A stretch of 64,000 bases of DNA from Arthrobacter sp. Soc17.1.1.1. Its GTDB lineage: Bacteria > Actinomycetota > Actinomycetes > Actinomycetales > Micrococcaceae. The position numbers and the translations under genes were made by a program. The stretch spans positions 930,001 to 994,000 of the forward strand of contig NZ_JBAJII010000001.1 of NCBI RefSeq assembly GCF_036867195.1, read 5' to 3'. Shown piece after piece: positions 37,079 to 45,462 of the stretch (position 1 is the stretch's first letter; every line of letters starts with the position of its first letter). The notes under the pieces are model-generated. The model saw nothing but the letters and a program-made list of their open reading frames with translations. It was not told where the DNA came from and searched no databases.

Positions 37079-38518
37079 ATGGCATCGAACCCACACTTCT
37101 CCGACCGCCCGCGCATCCTCGTCGTCGGCGGCGGTTACGTCGGCCTGTACGTCGCGCACCGGCTGCAGAAACAGGTCAAGGACCGTGGCGGCATAGTCAC
37201 GCTGGTCGACCCCCTGCCCTACATGACCTACCAGCCCTTCCTCCCCGAGGTGGCCGCCGGCAGCATCGAGCCGCGCCACGCGATCGTGTCCCACCGCAAG
37301 CACCTGCGGAAGACGGAACTGATCTCCGGCAAGGTCACCTCGATCAACCACGCCGGCCGCACGGCCACCATCGAGCCGACGGGCGGCGGTGAGTCCTTCG
37401 AGCTCGGCTACACCGACGTCGTCGTCGCCGCCGGCTCCATCACGCGGACCTTCCCGATCGACGGCCTGAAGGACCAGGGCATCGGCCTCAAGACCATCGA
37501 GGAGGCCGTCGCCCTGCGCGACAGGATGCTCGAGCGCATCGAGACCGGCTCCGTCATGCCCGCCGGTCCCGAGCGTGACCGCGCCCTGACCTTCGTCGTC
37601 GTCGGCGGCGGGTTCGCCGGTATCGAGGCCATCACGGAGATGGAGGACGCGGCCCGCGACGCCGTCAAGGCCAACGCCCGCCTCAGCCGCTCCGATCTCC
37701 GCTTCGTCCTCGTCGAGGCCATGGGACGCATCATGCCCGAGGTGACGGCCGAGCAGGCCGAGTGGGTCGTGGAGCACCTCCGCTCCCGCGAGATCGAGGT
37801 GCTGCTGAACACGTCGCTCTCCAGCGCCAAGGACGGCACCCTCAAGCTCATCAACATGCCGGACAAGAGCGCGGCCGACGAGTTCGAGACGGACACGCTC
37901 CTGTGGACCGCAGGCGTCCAGGCCAACCCGGTCGTCCGCTCCACCGACTTCCCGGTGGACGAGCGCGGCCGTGTCCGCGCCACCGCCGAACTCCGCATCA
38001 CCGGCGACGACGGGCCCATCGCCCACGCGTGGACCGCCGGCGACGTCGCGGCCGTGCCCGACCTGACCGGTGGGGGAGTGGGAGGCTTCTGCGTCCCCAA
38101 CGCCCAGCACGCCGTCCGCCAGGCCAAGCTGCTGGCCGCGAACATCCTCGCCGAGAACTACGGCGTGGGTGAGGTGAAGGAGTACCGCCACACCAACCTC
38201 GGCGCCGTGGCCGGCTTCGGCCAGTTCAAGGGCGTCGCGAACATCATGGGCTTCGGCATGAAGGGCTTCCCGGCCTGGCTGGCCCACCGCGGCTACCACG
38301 GCTTCGCGATGCCGATGTACGAGCGCAAGGCGCGCGTGATCATCAACTGGAGCATGAGCTTCCTGTTCGGTCGCGACCTCGCCCCGCTGTCCGACCTGCA
38401 GACCCCGCAGCGCCAGTTCCGCGAAGCAGCCACCCCGCCGCCGAAGAAGGACACGGCCCTGCAGAGCCAGCCGCCCACGCCGGCCGGCCAGGCCGCCTCC
38501 GCGAAGGCCTCCGCCTGA
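37079..38518 (+). CDS. ndh: type II NADH dehydrogenase
   Basis: This 479-residue single-subunit membrane-associated flavoenzyme passes electrons from NADH to menaquinone without pumping protons. The FAD site is ILVVGGGYVGLYVAHRL, the NADH site is FVVVGGGFAGIEAITEM and the second FAD contact is TAGDVAAVPD. The quinone-site region is CVPNAQHAVRQAK. The C-terminus has an amphipathic hydrophobic part (ARVIINWSMSFLFGRD) and a Pro/Ala tail. Expression is probably Rex-controlled and leaderless, from the operator and -10 just upstream. Confidence 0.95.
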   Translation: MASNPHFSDRPRILVVGGGYVGLYVAHRLQKQVKDRGGIVTLVDPLPYMTYQPFLPEVAAGSIEPRHAIVSHRKHLRKTELISGKVTSINHAGRTATIEPTGGGESFELGYTDVVVAAGSITRTFPIDGLKDQGIGLKTIEEAVALRDRMLERIETGSVMPAGPERDRALTFVVVGGGFAGIEAITEMEDAARDAVKANARLSRSDLRFVLVEAMGRIMPEVTAEQAEWVVEHLRSREIEVLLNTSLSSAKDGTLKLINMPDKSAADEFETDTLLWTAGVQANPVVRSTDFPVDERGRVRATAELRITGDDGPIAHAWTAGDVAAVPDLTGGGVGGFCVPNAQHAVRQAKLLAANILAENYGVGEVKEYRHTNLGAVAGFGQFKGVANIMGFGMKGFPAWLAHRGYHGFAMPMYERKARVIINWSMSFLFGRDLAPLSDLQTPQRQFREAATPPPKKDTALQSQPPTPAGQAASAKASA

Positions 38519-38543
38519 CGCTCGGCACCACAGCATGACGGAC

Positions 38544-38572
38544 GACGGCGACCCCTGCCCGGGGTCGCCGTC
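38544..38572 (+). terminator. terminator after ndh
   Basis: A perfect 12-bp stem (GACGGCGACCCC and its complement) with a 5-nt loop, followed by a T-containing stretch (GTTCCTCGTTCC). Confidence 0.75.
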
Positions 38573-38660
38573 GTTCCTCGTTCCACCGCCGACCGTCGAC
38601 CGCCGATCGTCCACCGCCCGCGGCAGGTGTCCCTGACGCGCGGGGTAGGCTGATCCGATC

Positions 38661-38733
38661 GCCCCAGTAGCCCAATGGCAGAGGCACCAGACTTAAAATC
38701 TGTTCAGTCAGGGTTCGAGTCCCTGCTGGGGCA
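38661..38733 (+). tRNA. tRNA with anticodon UAA (predicted Leu), short variable loop
   Basis: The cloverleaf folds completely. The 7-bp acceptor stem (38661-38667 with 38726-38732) carries discriminator A73. The D stem is 3 bp with GG in the loop. The anticodon stem is 38687-38691 with 38699-38703, one end mismatch. The anticodon TAA is at 38694-38696 and the T arm (38709-38725) has loop TTCGAGT. The variable loop has only 5 nt, although bacterial tRNA-Leu normally has a long variable arm. CCA is not encoded. The anticodon reads UUA, a rare codon in this GC-rich genome. Confidence 0.85.
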
Positions 38734-38825
38734 CATCTCCCACACACCCCGCCCGTCCGGGTGGAATAGGCAGTGGACTGTCCAGTGCCTGCTGTCAAGG
38801 GTCCGATGAGACGCCTGTGACGAGC

Positions 38826-38841
38826 GTTACAAGGATGTAAC
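38826..38841. promoter_or_regulatory. palindrome upstream of the amino-acid-binding lipoprotein
   Basis: GTTACAAGGATGTAAC is a perfect 6-bp inverted repeat with a 4-nt spacer. It also reads as GTTAC-N6-GTAAC, close to the GlnR half-site pattern GTNAC-N6-GAAAC of actinobacteria. It lies 112 bp before the start codon. Regulation by a nitrogen regulator is inference. Confidence 0.4.
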
Positions 38842-38952
38842 CCGATTCCCTTATCTCAGACACAAATTTGGATTAGCTTTTCCTACAAGCCAGGAACACC
38901 TGGCACCCAGCATCAAAGGCAGCAAGAGCCTTTCGGTCGAGGAGAATAATTC

Positions 38953-40353
38953 ATGACTGCAACACGCAACTCGATGCGTTTCGGCATCGGGGAGAGTGCC
39001 CCGCGAGCGGCAAAGGTCGCCGCACTGGGCCTGGGCATCGCGCTCTTCGCCTCCGGCTGTGGCGGGTCCTCCGGTACCGAGGGTGGAAGCACCGAGACCG
39101 AGGCGGGAACCGAGACCAGCGCAGCTGCCGCGTCCGCACTGGCATGCCCCGAGAGCGAGGGAGGCGCCGGCGAGGAGCAGGGCGAGAAGGGCGACCCCGC
39201 CGCCGTCCCCGCCAGCAAGACCACCAGCCCGGAGCCCCTCAAGCTCGGCTCCATCCTCCCGACCACCGGAACCCTCGCGTTCCTCGGCCCCCCGGAGATC
39301 GCGGGCGTCAACCTCGCCGTCAACGAGGTCAACGCGGCCGGCGGCGTCCTCGGGCAGGACATCTCGATCACGCACCGCGACTCGGGCGACACCACCACCG
39401 ACATCGCGACGCAGTCCGTGACGGATCTGCTGTCCCAGAACGTCAGCGCCATCATCGGCGCAGCGTCCTCGGGCGTCTCGAAGACCGTCATCAACCAGAT
39501 CACCGGCGCCGGCGTGGTGCAGTTCTCGCCCGCCAACACCTCGCCGGAGTTCACCGACTGGGACGACAAGGGCCTGTACTTCCGCACCGCACCCTCCGAT
39601 GTGCTGCAGGGCCGCACGCTCGGCAACTACATCATGGAGTGCGGCGCGCAGACCGTCGGCATGATCACGCTGAACGACTCCTACGGCACCGGCCTGCAGG
39701 GCAACATCCAGGAGACCGTCGAGGGCGCAGGCGGCCAGGTCGTCGCGAACGAGATGTTCAACACCGGTGACTCGCAGTTCTCCAGCCAGGTGGACGCCAT
39801 CGCCGCCGCGAAGCCCGACGCGATCGTCCTCATCAGCTTCGACGAGGCCAAGAGCATCGTCCCGCTGCTCGTCGCCAAGGGCATCGAGGCCGCGTCCATC
39901 TTCATGGTCGACGGCAACACCTCCGACTACAGCAAGGACCTGGACCCGGGAACGCTCGAGGGCGCGCAGGGCACCATCCCCGGCCCCTTCACCGGCACCG
40001 GTTTCCAGGAAGCCCTCGCCACGGTCGATCCCGCGCTCACCAGCTACGCGTACGCCGGTGAGAGCTACGACGCCGTGAACCTCGTCTCGCTCGCCTCCGA
40101 GGCGGCAGGCAGCGTCGAGGGCTCCGCCATCGCGGCGCAGCTCGAGTCGGTGTCCAAGGAGGGCACCAAGTGCTTCGACTTCGCCGGCTGCGTGACCCTG
40201 CTGCGCAACGGTGAGGACATCGACTACGACGGCATCTCCGGTCCCGTCTCCTTCGACGCGAAGGGCGATCCCACCGAGGCTGCCATCGGCATCTACAAGT
40301 ACGACGCCGACAACAAGCCGCAGCCGAGCCGTTCCGAGGTCGGCAAGCTCTAG
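38953..40353 (+). CDS. branched-chain amino acid-type ABC substrate-binding lipoprotein
   Basis: The 466-residue lipoprotein has a long cytoplasmic-type lead, then the lipobox LFASGC at about residue 36 and an acidic Glu/Thr linker. The periplasmic-binding type I fold follows from about residue 95 (LKLGSILPTTGTLAFLGPPEI, GAASSGVSKTVIN, TLNDSYGTGLQGN). It matches the LivK/Peripla_BP_6 family; the ligand may be an amino acid or a related amide. The likely partner livHMGF genes lie 1 kb away on the opposite strand. A terminator hairpin follows. Confidence 0.9.
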   Translation: MTATRNSMRFGIGESAPRAAKVAALGLGIALFASGCGGSSGTEGGSTETEAGTETSAAAASALACPESEGGAGEEQGEKGDPAAVPASKTTSPEPLKLGSILPTTGTLAFLGPPEIAGVNLAVNEVNAAGGVLGQDISITHRDSGDTTTDIATQSVTDLLSQNVSAIIGAASSGVSKTVINQITGAGVVQFSPANTSPEFTDWDDKGLYFRTAPSDVLQGRTLGNYIMECGAQTVGMITLNDSYGTGLQGNIQETVEGAGGQVVANEMFNTGDSQFSSQVDAIAAAKPDAIVLISFDEAKSIVPLLVAKGIEAASIFMVDGNTSDYSKDLDPGTLEGAQGTIPGPFTGTGFQEALATVDPALTSYAYAGESYDAVNLVSLASEAAGSVEGSAIAAQLESVSKEGTKCFDFAGCVTLLRNGEDIDYDGISGPVSFDAKGDPTEAAIGIYKYDADNKPQPSRSEVGKL

Positions 40354-40386
40354 GGCCGGCCCTGCCGGACCTGCAGTAGCGACACA

Positions 40387-40432
40387 GAAGGCCCCGTCCG
40401 CCCTCCCTCCGGGAGGCGCGGGCGGGGCCTTC
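40387..40432. terminator. terminator between convergent genes
   Basis: The arms GAAGGCCCCG (40387-40396) and its complement (40423-40432) enclose further self-complementary GC-rich sequence. It serves both the binding-protein gene and the opposite-strand gene that ends at 40445. Confidence 0.75.
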
Positions 40433-40444
40433 TGCTGCCGCCGG

Positions 40445-41155
40445 TCAGGAGTCGCCCGGTGCGCGCCGGGAGACGGCGTAGGAGGGCTCGCGCACCTTCC
40501 GCGCCCAGTCGTACGTCCCGGCGCCCGCGAGCGGGTGGAGGACCGCGTCGAACCGCAGGTCCTTCTCCTCGGCGTCGGGGTCCAGCTGCAGCGTGAGCGT
40601 GCCGAAGTGCTGCCATGCACCGCCCGGCGTCGCGAAATAGAGCCCGAGCTGCCAGGGGGAGGGGCCGAGCGACCGTGCGAAGCCGCGCAGCGACGACGGG
40701 AGGCCTGCAGGGCCGAGCGTACGGGCGCCGAGGAGCACGGGCCCGGCCTCCCCCCGGTAGGGCATCATGGTGCCCAGGGGGGCCTTCGAGACGTTGAGCC
40801 TGGGGATCAGCACGAAGCGGCCGGGGACGGACCAGCCCGTCGAGGACAGCAGGATGTCGGAGAACGTGGACGGGGTGGGACCTGCGCCCTCGTGGTGGAA
40901 CCGCACGGCGAGCCCGACGACGTCGGGCAGTCCGTCCGGCGTCCCCACGGACCGGGAGATCCGCGCCGTGGCGGCGCCCTCGCCCGGACGGTCGATCCAG
41001 GAGATCCCGCTGGACAGGCCGTGGCGGTGCACCACCACGGTCCCGTCGAGCCTCAGGCCGCGCGAGTGGATGGGGCGGTGCCGGCGGACGTGCTTGATGC
41101 CGCGGAACAGCACCTCGAAGCCCTTCCCGATCGCGCTGCTGACCAGTCCTGCCAT
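40445..41155 (-). CDS. unknown protein with catalase-like motif
   Basis: The 236-residue protein has no signal peptide or membrane segment. A central stretch (ISRSVGTPDGLPDVVGLAVRF, then SDILLSSTGWSVPGRFVLIPR) recalls the SRS...GLAVRF region of heme catalases, but the catalytic His and heme Tyr regions are not evident. It is therefore not called a catalase. The ATG at 41155 has GGAAGGA upstream; the frame extends back to 41260 without support. It lies between the binding protein and livF and is flanked by terminators on both sides, so it is probably its own unit. Confidence 0.7.
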   Translation of the reverse strand: MAGLVSSAIGKGFEVLFRGIKHVRRHRPIHSRGLRLDGTVVVHRHGLSSGISWIDRPGEGAATARISRSVGTPDGLPDVVGLAVRFHHEGAGPTPSTFSDILLSSTGWSVPGRFVLIPRLNVSKAPLGTMMPYRGEAGPVLLGARTLGPAGLPSSLRGFARSLGPSPWQLGLYFATPGGAWQHFGTLTLQLDPDAEEKDLRFDAVLHPLAGAGTYDWARKVREPSYAVSRRAPGDS

Positions 41156-41218
41156 GGGTCGTCCTTCCTCGGAGCACGCGTCCGGCGCCCCTCCAGCCAA
41201 CGTAGCGGCCCCGACACG

Positions 41219-41254
41219 GTGATGGGCGGGACCGTTGCCGGTCCCGCCCATCAC
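41219..41254 (-). terminator. terminator after livF
   Basis: A perfect 15-bp stem (41219-41233 with 41240-41254) with a 6-nt loop, 30 bp past the livF stop. It separates the liv operon from the unknown gene downstream. Confidence 0.75.
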
Positions 41255-41283
41255 TTGCACTTCACAGCCCTGTGCGCTGGGCC

Positions 41284-42024
41284 TCAGGCGGTGTCCGCCA
41301 GCGTGCCGAGGTAGAGCTGGATCACCTTCGGGTCCTTCATCAGCTCACGGCCCGTCCCCGTGTAGGCGTCCCTGCCCTGGTCCAGCACGTACGCGCGGTC
41401 GCAGATCTGCAGGCAGCGGCGGGCGTTCTGCTCCACCATGATCACCGACACGCCGGCCCGGTTGATCTCGTGCACGCGCAGGAACGTCTCGTCCTGCTTC
41501 ACGGGGGAGAGGCCGGCCGACGGCTCGTCGAGGAGCAGCACCGCGGGATCCATCATGAGTGCCCGGCCCATGGCGACCATCTGCCGCTCGCCGCCCGAGA
41601 GCGACCCGGCGCGCTGCGCCTTCCGCTTGCCCAGTTCGGGGAAGAGGCTCGCCACGAAGTCGAAGCGCTCCTTGAAGTCCTTGGGCCGCTGGTACATGCC
41701 CATCTGGAGGTTCTCCTCGATGGTCAGGGTGCCGAAGACGTTGTTGTTCTGCGGCACGAAGCCGACGCCCCGGCTGACCAGCTTGTTGGCCTTCAGCCCC
41801 GTGAGGTCCTGCCCGCGCACCACGACGGTGCCCGAGTGGACCTTCACCAGGCCGAACATCGCCTTCAGGAGCGTGGACTTGCCCGCCCCGTTGGGTCCGA
41901 TGATGCCGATCAGCTCACCGCGGCGCGCCTCGATGCTGCAGCCGTTCAGGATGTTCACGCCCGGCAGGTAGCCGGCGACGAGGTCCGTGACCTTGACGAC
42001 GGAGTCGCCCTCGAACTCATCCAT
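41284..42024 (-). CDS. livF: branched-chain amino acid ABC transporter ATPase LivF
   Basis: This 246-residue ATPase of the HAAT family has GPNGAGKST (Walker A), SLSGGERQMVAMGRALM (signature), VLLLDEPSAGLSPV (Walker B) and VIMVEQNARRCL, typical of LivF. Its start shares one base with the livG stop (TAATG), so translation is coupled. Last gene of livHMGF. Confidence 0.93.
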   Translation of the reverse strand: MDEFEGDSVVKVTDLVAGYLPGVNILNGCSIEARRGELIGIIGPNGAGKSTLLKAMFGLVKVHSGTVVVRGQDLTGLKANKLVSRGVGFVPQNNNVFGTLTIEENLQMGMYQRPKDFKERFDFVASLFPELGKRKAQRAGSLSGGERQMVAMGRALMMDPAVLLLDEPSAGLSPVKQDETFLRVHEINRAGVSVIMVEQNARRCLQICDRAYVLDQGRDAYTGTGRELMKDPKVIQLYLGTLADTA

Positions 42025-43124
42025 TACTTCGTCTCCTCGTCCTTGTGCGCGGTGCCGGCGGCGTAGGCCCCGCCCCCGACCTCGGTGACGCCGTGCCCGA
42101 GGATGCCCTCGTTCTCCGTGCCGACCACCGATTCCTCGTCGTGGGCCAGTTCCTCCTCGAGGCGCTCGATGCCCGTGGAGTCGCCGAGGTCGACGTCGTG
42201 GTGCGCGCCCAGGTAGGCGTCGATGACGGCCTGGTCCTTCATCACGATGTCCGGCGGTCCTTCGGCCACGACCTTGCCCTCGGCCATGACCACCACCCAG
42301 TCGGCGATGTGCCGGACCATGTGCATGTCGTGCTCGACGAACAGCACGGTCATGCCCTCGGCCTTCAGGTTCTTGATGTGGTCGAGGAGCGACTGCGTGA
42401 GCGCCGGGTTGACGCCCGCCATGGGCTCGTCGAGCATCACCAGGCGCGGCCGCACCATGAGGGCGCGCGCCATCTCGAGGAGCTTGCGCTGGCCGCCGGA
42501 GAGCGACGCCGCATAGTCGTCGCGCTTCGTGTCGAGCTTGAACTTCGCCAGCAGCACCTCCGCCTGCTGCGTGATCTCGCGCTCACGGCCGCCCCAGATG
42601 CCCTTGAACAGCGCCCGCGCGAGACTCTCGCCCGGCTGGTCCGTCGCCCCGAGGCGCATGTTCTCCATGACGGTGAGCTTGCCCATGACCTTGGTCAGCT
42701 GGAACGTCCGCACCATGCCCATGCGGGCCACCTTGTGCGAGGCGACCTTGGCCAGGGGCTTGCCGTCGAACTCCCAGTCGCCGCTGTTCGGGGTGTCGAA
42801 GCCCGTCAGCAGGTTGAACAGGGTCGTCTTGCCGGCACCGTTGGGGCCGATCAGCGCGGTGATCTTGTGCCGGGGGATCTCGAGGTGCTCGACGTCCACG
42901 GCGTTGATGCCGCCGAAGGTGCGCGTCACGTTCTGGGCGATCACGATGGGATCCCGCTTGCGGCACCCCGGCCCCGTCTCGCCGGTGGTGATCGGCGTGG
43001 TGTCGGTCATGTGGTCGTGCCCGGACGCGGTGCCGCCGGCCGTGTGCGAGCCGCTGGTCGTGACGTCGTCGCCGTGTACCGCCGCGGCGTCGTCGGGATT
43101 GCTGATGCTGTGGCTGCCGGTCAT
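42024..43124 (-). CDS. livG: branched-chain amino acid ABC transporter ATPase LivG, extended
   Basis: The 366-residue ATPase is about 100 longer than usual LivG (about 255). The core (about 60-295) has GPNGAGKTTLFNLLTGF, LSGGQRKLLEMARALM and LVMLDEPMAGVNP. A 58-residue N-terminal His/Thr/Ser/Gly-rich extension and a 70-residue acidic, Gly-rich C-terminal extension flank it. The N-terminal start is supported by a 4-bp ATGA overlap with livM. The extensions look disordered and of unknown role. An internal start (MTDTTPITTG) would remove most of the N-terminal part. Confidence 0.9.
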   Translation of the reverse strand: MTGSHSISNPDDAAAVHGDDVTTSGSHTAGGTASGHDHMTDTTPITTGETGPGCRKRDPIVIAQNVTRTFGGINAVDVEHLEIPRHKITALIGPNGAGKTTLFNLLTGFDTPNSGDWEFDGKPLAKVASHKVARMGMVRTFQLTKVMGKLTVMENMRLGATDQPGESLARALFKGIWGGREREITQQAEVLLAKFKLDTKRDDYAASLSGGQRKLLEMARALMVRPRLVMLDEPMAGVNPALTQSLLDHIKNLKAEGMTVLFVEHDMHMVRHIADWVVVMAEGKVVAEGPPDIVMKDQAVIDAYLGAHHDVDLGDSTGIERLEEELAHDEESVVGTENEGILGHGVTEVGGGAYAAGTAHKDEETK

Positions 43125-44101
43125 GCGAACGCCAACTCCTTCTTGTTACCCAGGACGCCCTGCGGCCTGAAGACCATGAGCAGCATCAGGGCCACACCCA
43201 CGAGGATGTAGCGGAGCTGACCCGCCTGTGAGTTGGACAGGAACGTGATGGCGCCGACCTCGATCAGGCCGTACAGGAGTCCCTGCGTCAACGAGAGCAC
43301 TACCCAGAAGATCATCGCCCCGATCACCGGTCCGAGGACAGTGGCCATCCCTCCGAGGAGGAGGCAGGTGTAGAGGAAGAAGGTCAGCTCGGTCGCGTAG
43401 TTCGCGGGCTGCACGGCGCCGCGGGGGAGGGTGAAGATGATGCCCGCGAGCGAACCGAGGACACCGCCGATCACGAGGGCCTGCATCTTGTAGGCGTAGA
43501 CGTTCTTGCCGAGCGAGCGCACGGCGTTCTCGTCCTCCCGGATGCCCTTCAGCACGCGGCCCCAGGGGCTGCGCATGAGGAGCCAGACCACGAGGCAGGC
43601 GATGATGACGACGGCCCAGCCGACGATGCGGATCCAGAAGTCGCGCTCGTTCATGCCGAGCGGGCCGATGTTGTAGGTGCCGGGCGGGAACGGGTTGAGG
43701 GAGTAGAAGCCGCCCTCGAACGCCGCGAGTCCGTTGGCGGATCCCGTGATGTCCGTGAGCCCGTTCGTGGTCACGATGTAGCGGATGATCTCCGCCGCGG
43801 CGATCGTCACGATGGCGAGGTAGTCGGCCCGGAGCCGCAGCGTCGGGATGCCGAGCACGATCGCGAAGATCACCGAGGCCAGGAGCGCCACGAGGACCGC
43901 CACCGGCAGCGGGGCGTTGAAGCTGAGCGTGGAGATGGCGTACCCGTAGGCGCCGACCGCCATGAAGCCGGCCTGGCCGAAGTTCAGGAGGCCGGAGTAG
44001 CCGAAGTGGACGGCGAGGCCGAGCGCGGCGAGCGCGTAGGCCGCGGTCGTCGGGCTGATCAGCTCACCGAAGGCGTTGACGAGGATGTTTCCGAAGTCCA
44101 T
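43121..44101 (-). CDS. livM: branched-chain amino acid ABC transporter permease LivM
   Basis: The 326-residue membrane protein has eight or so hydrophobic segments and the LivM pieces GYSGLLNFGQAGFMAVGAYGYA, TLRLRADYLAIVTIAAAEIIRY and RSPWGRVLKGIREDENAVRSLG. The cytoplasmic EAA-like loop is the last of these. It lies 8 bp after livH and overlaps livG by 4 bp. Confidence 0.93.
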   Translation of the reverse strand: MDFGNILVNAFGELISPTTAAYALAALGLAVHFGYSGLLNFGQAGFMAVGAYGYAISTLSFNAPLPVAVLVALLASVIFAIVLGIPTLRLRADYLAIVTIAAAEIIRYIVTTNGLTDITGSANGLAAFEGGFYSLNPFPPGTYNIGPLGMNERDFWIRIVGWAVVIIACLVVWLLMRSPWGRVLKGIREDENAVRSLGKNVYAYKMQALVIGGVLGSLAGIIFTLPRGAVQPANYATELTFFLYTCLLLGGMATVLGPVIGAMIFWVVLSLTQGLLYGLIEVGAITFLSNSQAGQLRYILVGVALMLLMVFRPQGVLGNKKELAFA

Positions 44102-44109
44102 GGGGGCCC

Positions 44110-45462
44110 CTAACCTATGCGCTCACGGCGGCCGAGGATACCCTGCGGCCGGAACAGGAGCACGAGAATCATGATCAGCAGCGCTCCCACGTATTTGAGG
44201 TCTGCCTCGAGCCAGATCGTGGAGATCTCCACGAACAGCCCGACGATGATGGAACCGACGAGGGCGCCGAACACGGTGCCGAGCCCGCCGAGGGTGACGC
44301 CGGCGAAGATGAGCAGCAGGATCTGCTGGCCCATGTTGTAGGAGACGCCGGGACGGTAGTAGGCCCACAGGATGCCGCCGAGGGCCGCGAGCATGCCGCC
44401 GATGACCCAGACGATCCGGATGACGCGGTCCACGTCGATGCCGGAGGCCGCTGCCAGTGCAGGGTTGTCGGCGACGGCGCGGGTGGCCTTGCCGATGCGC
44501 GTGCGCAGGAGCAGGAAGGCGACCAGGAGGATGACCACGAGGCTCACGATGAGCGAGGTCAGGTTGTTGCGCGAGATGGACACCGACCCGAGGTCGATGA
44601 TCTCGCCCTGCGAGCCCGGCAGCTGCTGGGTCGCGCCGCCGAAGAAGAGCTGGATGATGTAGCGCAGGGCGAGGGCGAGGCCGATGCTGACGATCATCAT
44701 GGGCACGAGGCCCGTGCCGCGCTGGCGCAGGGGCTTCCACAGCCCGGCGTCCTGCACGTAGCCGAGGAGCCCGCCGCCGATGACGGCGAGGACGATCGCG
44801 ACGGCGATCGGGAGCCCCGCGGCGGAGAAGGCGAACGCGAGGACGGCGCCCAGCGTGACCATCTCGCCGTGGGCGAAGTTGGTGAGGCCCGTGGTGCCGA
44901 AGATCAGTGAGAGCCCGACGGCGCTGAGCGCGAGCAGGAGCCCGAAGCTGAAGCCTGCGAGGGCCCGCTCGGCGAAGGTCTCCAGGAACGGCGTCTGCTG
45001 CGTGACGATGCCCTCGCCGAACAGGAACAGCGTCGTGGCGCTGGAGGTGTTGGCGAAGGTGACCTGGCGGGGGTTCTCCTGCCCCTCGGCGAGTGCGATG
45101 CCCTCGGGGAGGGTGTCCTCGTCGATCTCCACCTCGTAGGTGCCCTGCTCGGGCACCCCGATGCTCCAGGCGCCGTTGGGTCCGGACGTGGCCTCGCCCT
45201 CGAAGCCGTTGCCCGTCGCGGTGACCGTGACGTCGGCGATCGGACCGTCGGCCCCGCGGAGGACGCCGCCGATCCGGTTGTCGAACTCGGCGGCCTGGAC
45301 GGTTCCGGCCGTCTGGGCCTGGGCCACGGTGCGGTGCTGGGGCGGGTCGGGCAGCTCGGGGGACGCCTGCGCCGCAGGGGCGCCGAGCAGCACGAGCGCC
45401 AGGAGGCCGAGCACCAGAAGGAGCGACCTCCTGATCCGTGCAGGCGTCGATAAGGTGATCAA
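44110..45462 (-). CDS. livH: LivH permease with exported N-terminal domain
   Basis: The 450-residue protein combines a signal-peptide-like N-terminus (residues 10-33) with an extracytoplasmic domain of about 120 residues. This contains the carboxypeptidase-regulatory-like segments GGVLRGADGPIADVTVTATG and GAWSIGVPEQGTYEVEID. The LivH permease core follows (ALSAVGLSLIFGTTGLTNFAHGEM, GVTLGGLGTVFGALVGSII). E. coli LivH is about 308 residues and lacks this domain. The TTG at 45462 is chosen because GGAGG lies 8 nt upstream; ATG at 45513 is an alternative. It is the first gene of livHMGF. Confidence 0.88.
   Translation of the reverse strand: MITLSTPARIRRSLLLVLGLLALVLLGAPAAQASPELPDPPQHRTVAQAQTAGTVQAAEFDNRIGGVLRGADGPIADVTVTATGNGFEGEATSGPNGAWSIGVPEQGTYEVEIDEDTLPEGIALAEGQENPRQVTFANTSSATTLFLFGEGIVTQQTPFLETFAERALAGFSFGLLLALSAVGLSLIFGTTGLTNFAHGEMVTLGAVLAFAFSAAGLPIAVAIVLAVIGGGLLGYVQDAGLWKPLRQRGTGLVPMMIVSIGLALALRYIIQLFFGGATQQLPGSQGEIIDLGSVSISRNNLTSLIVSLVVILLVAFLLLRTRIGKATRAVADNPALAAASGIDVDRVIRIVWVIGGMLAALGGILWAYYRPGVSYNMGQQILLLIFAGVTLGGLGTVFGALVGSIIVGLFVEISTIWLEADLKYVGALLIMILVLLFRPQGILGRRERIG

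Noticed and set aside
35453..38614. Very long open frame (about 1050 codons) on the minus strand opposite the subtilase and ndh genes
   Set aside because: It is an antisense frame kept open by extreme GC bias; its translation is low-complexity and the plus-strand genes have clear families. The same applies to other long antisense frames in the window.
38661..38733. Ochre suppressor tRNA
   Set aside because: The anticodon itself is UAA, which reads UUA (Leu); a suppressor of UAA would need UUA as anticodon.
40445..41155. Catalase annotation
   Set aside because: Only one motif region resembles catalases; the catalytic His segment and heme-ligand Tyr segment are not seen and the length is about half.
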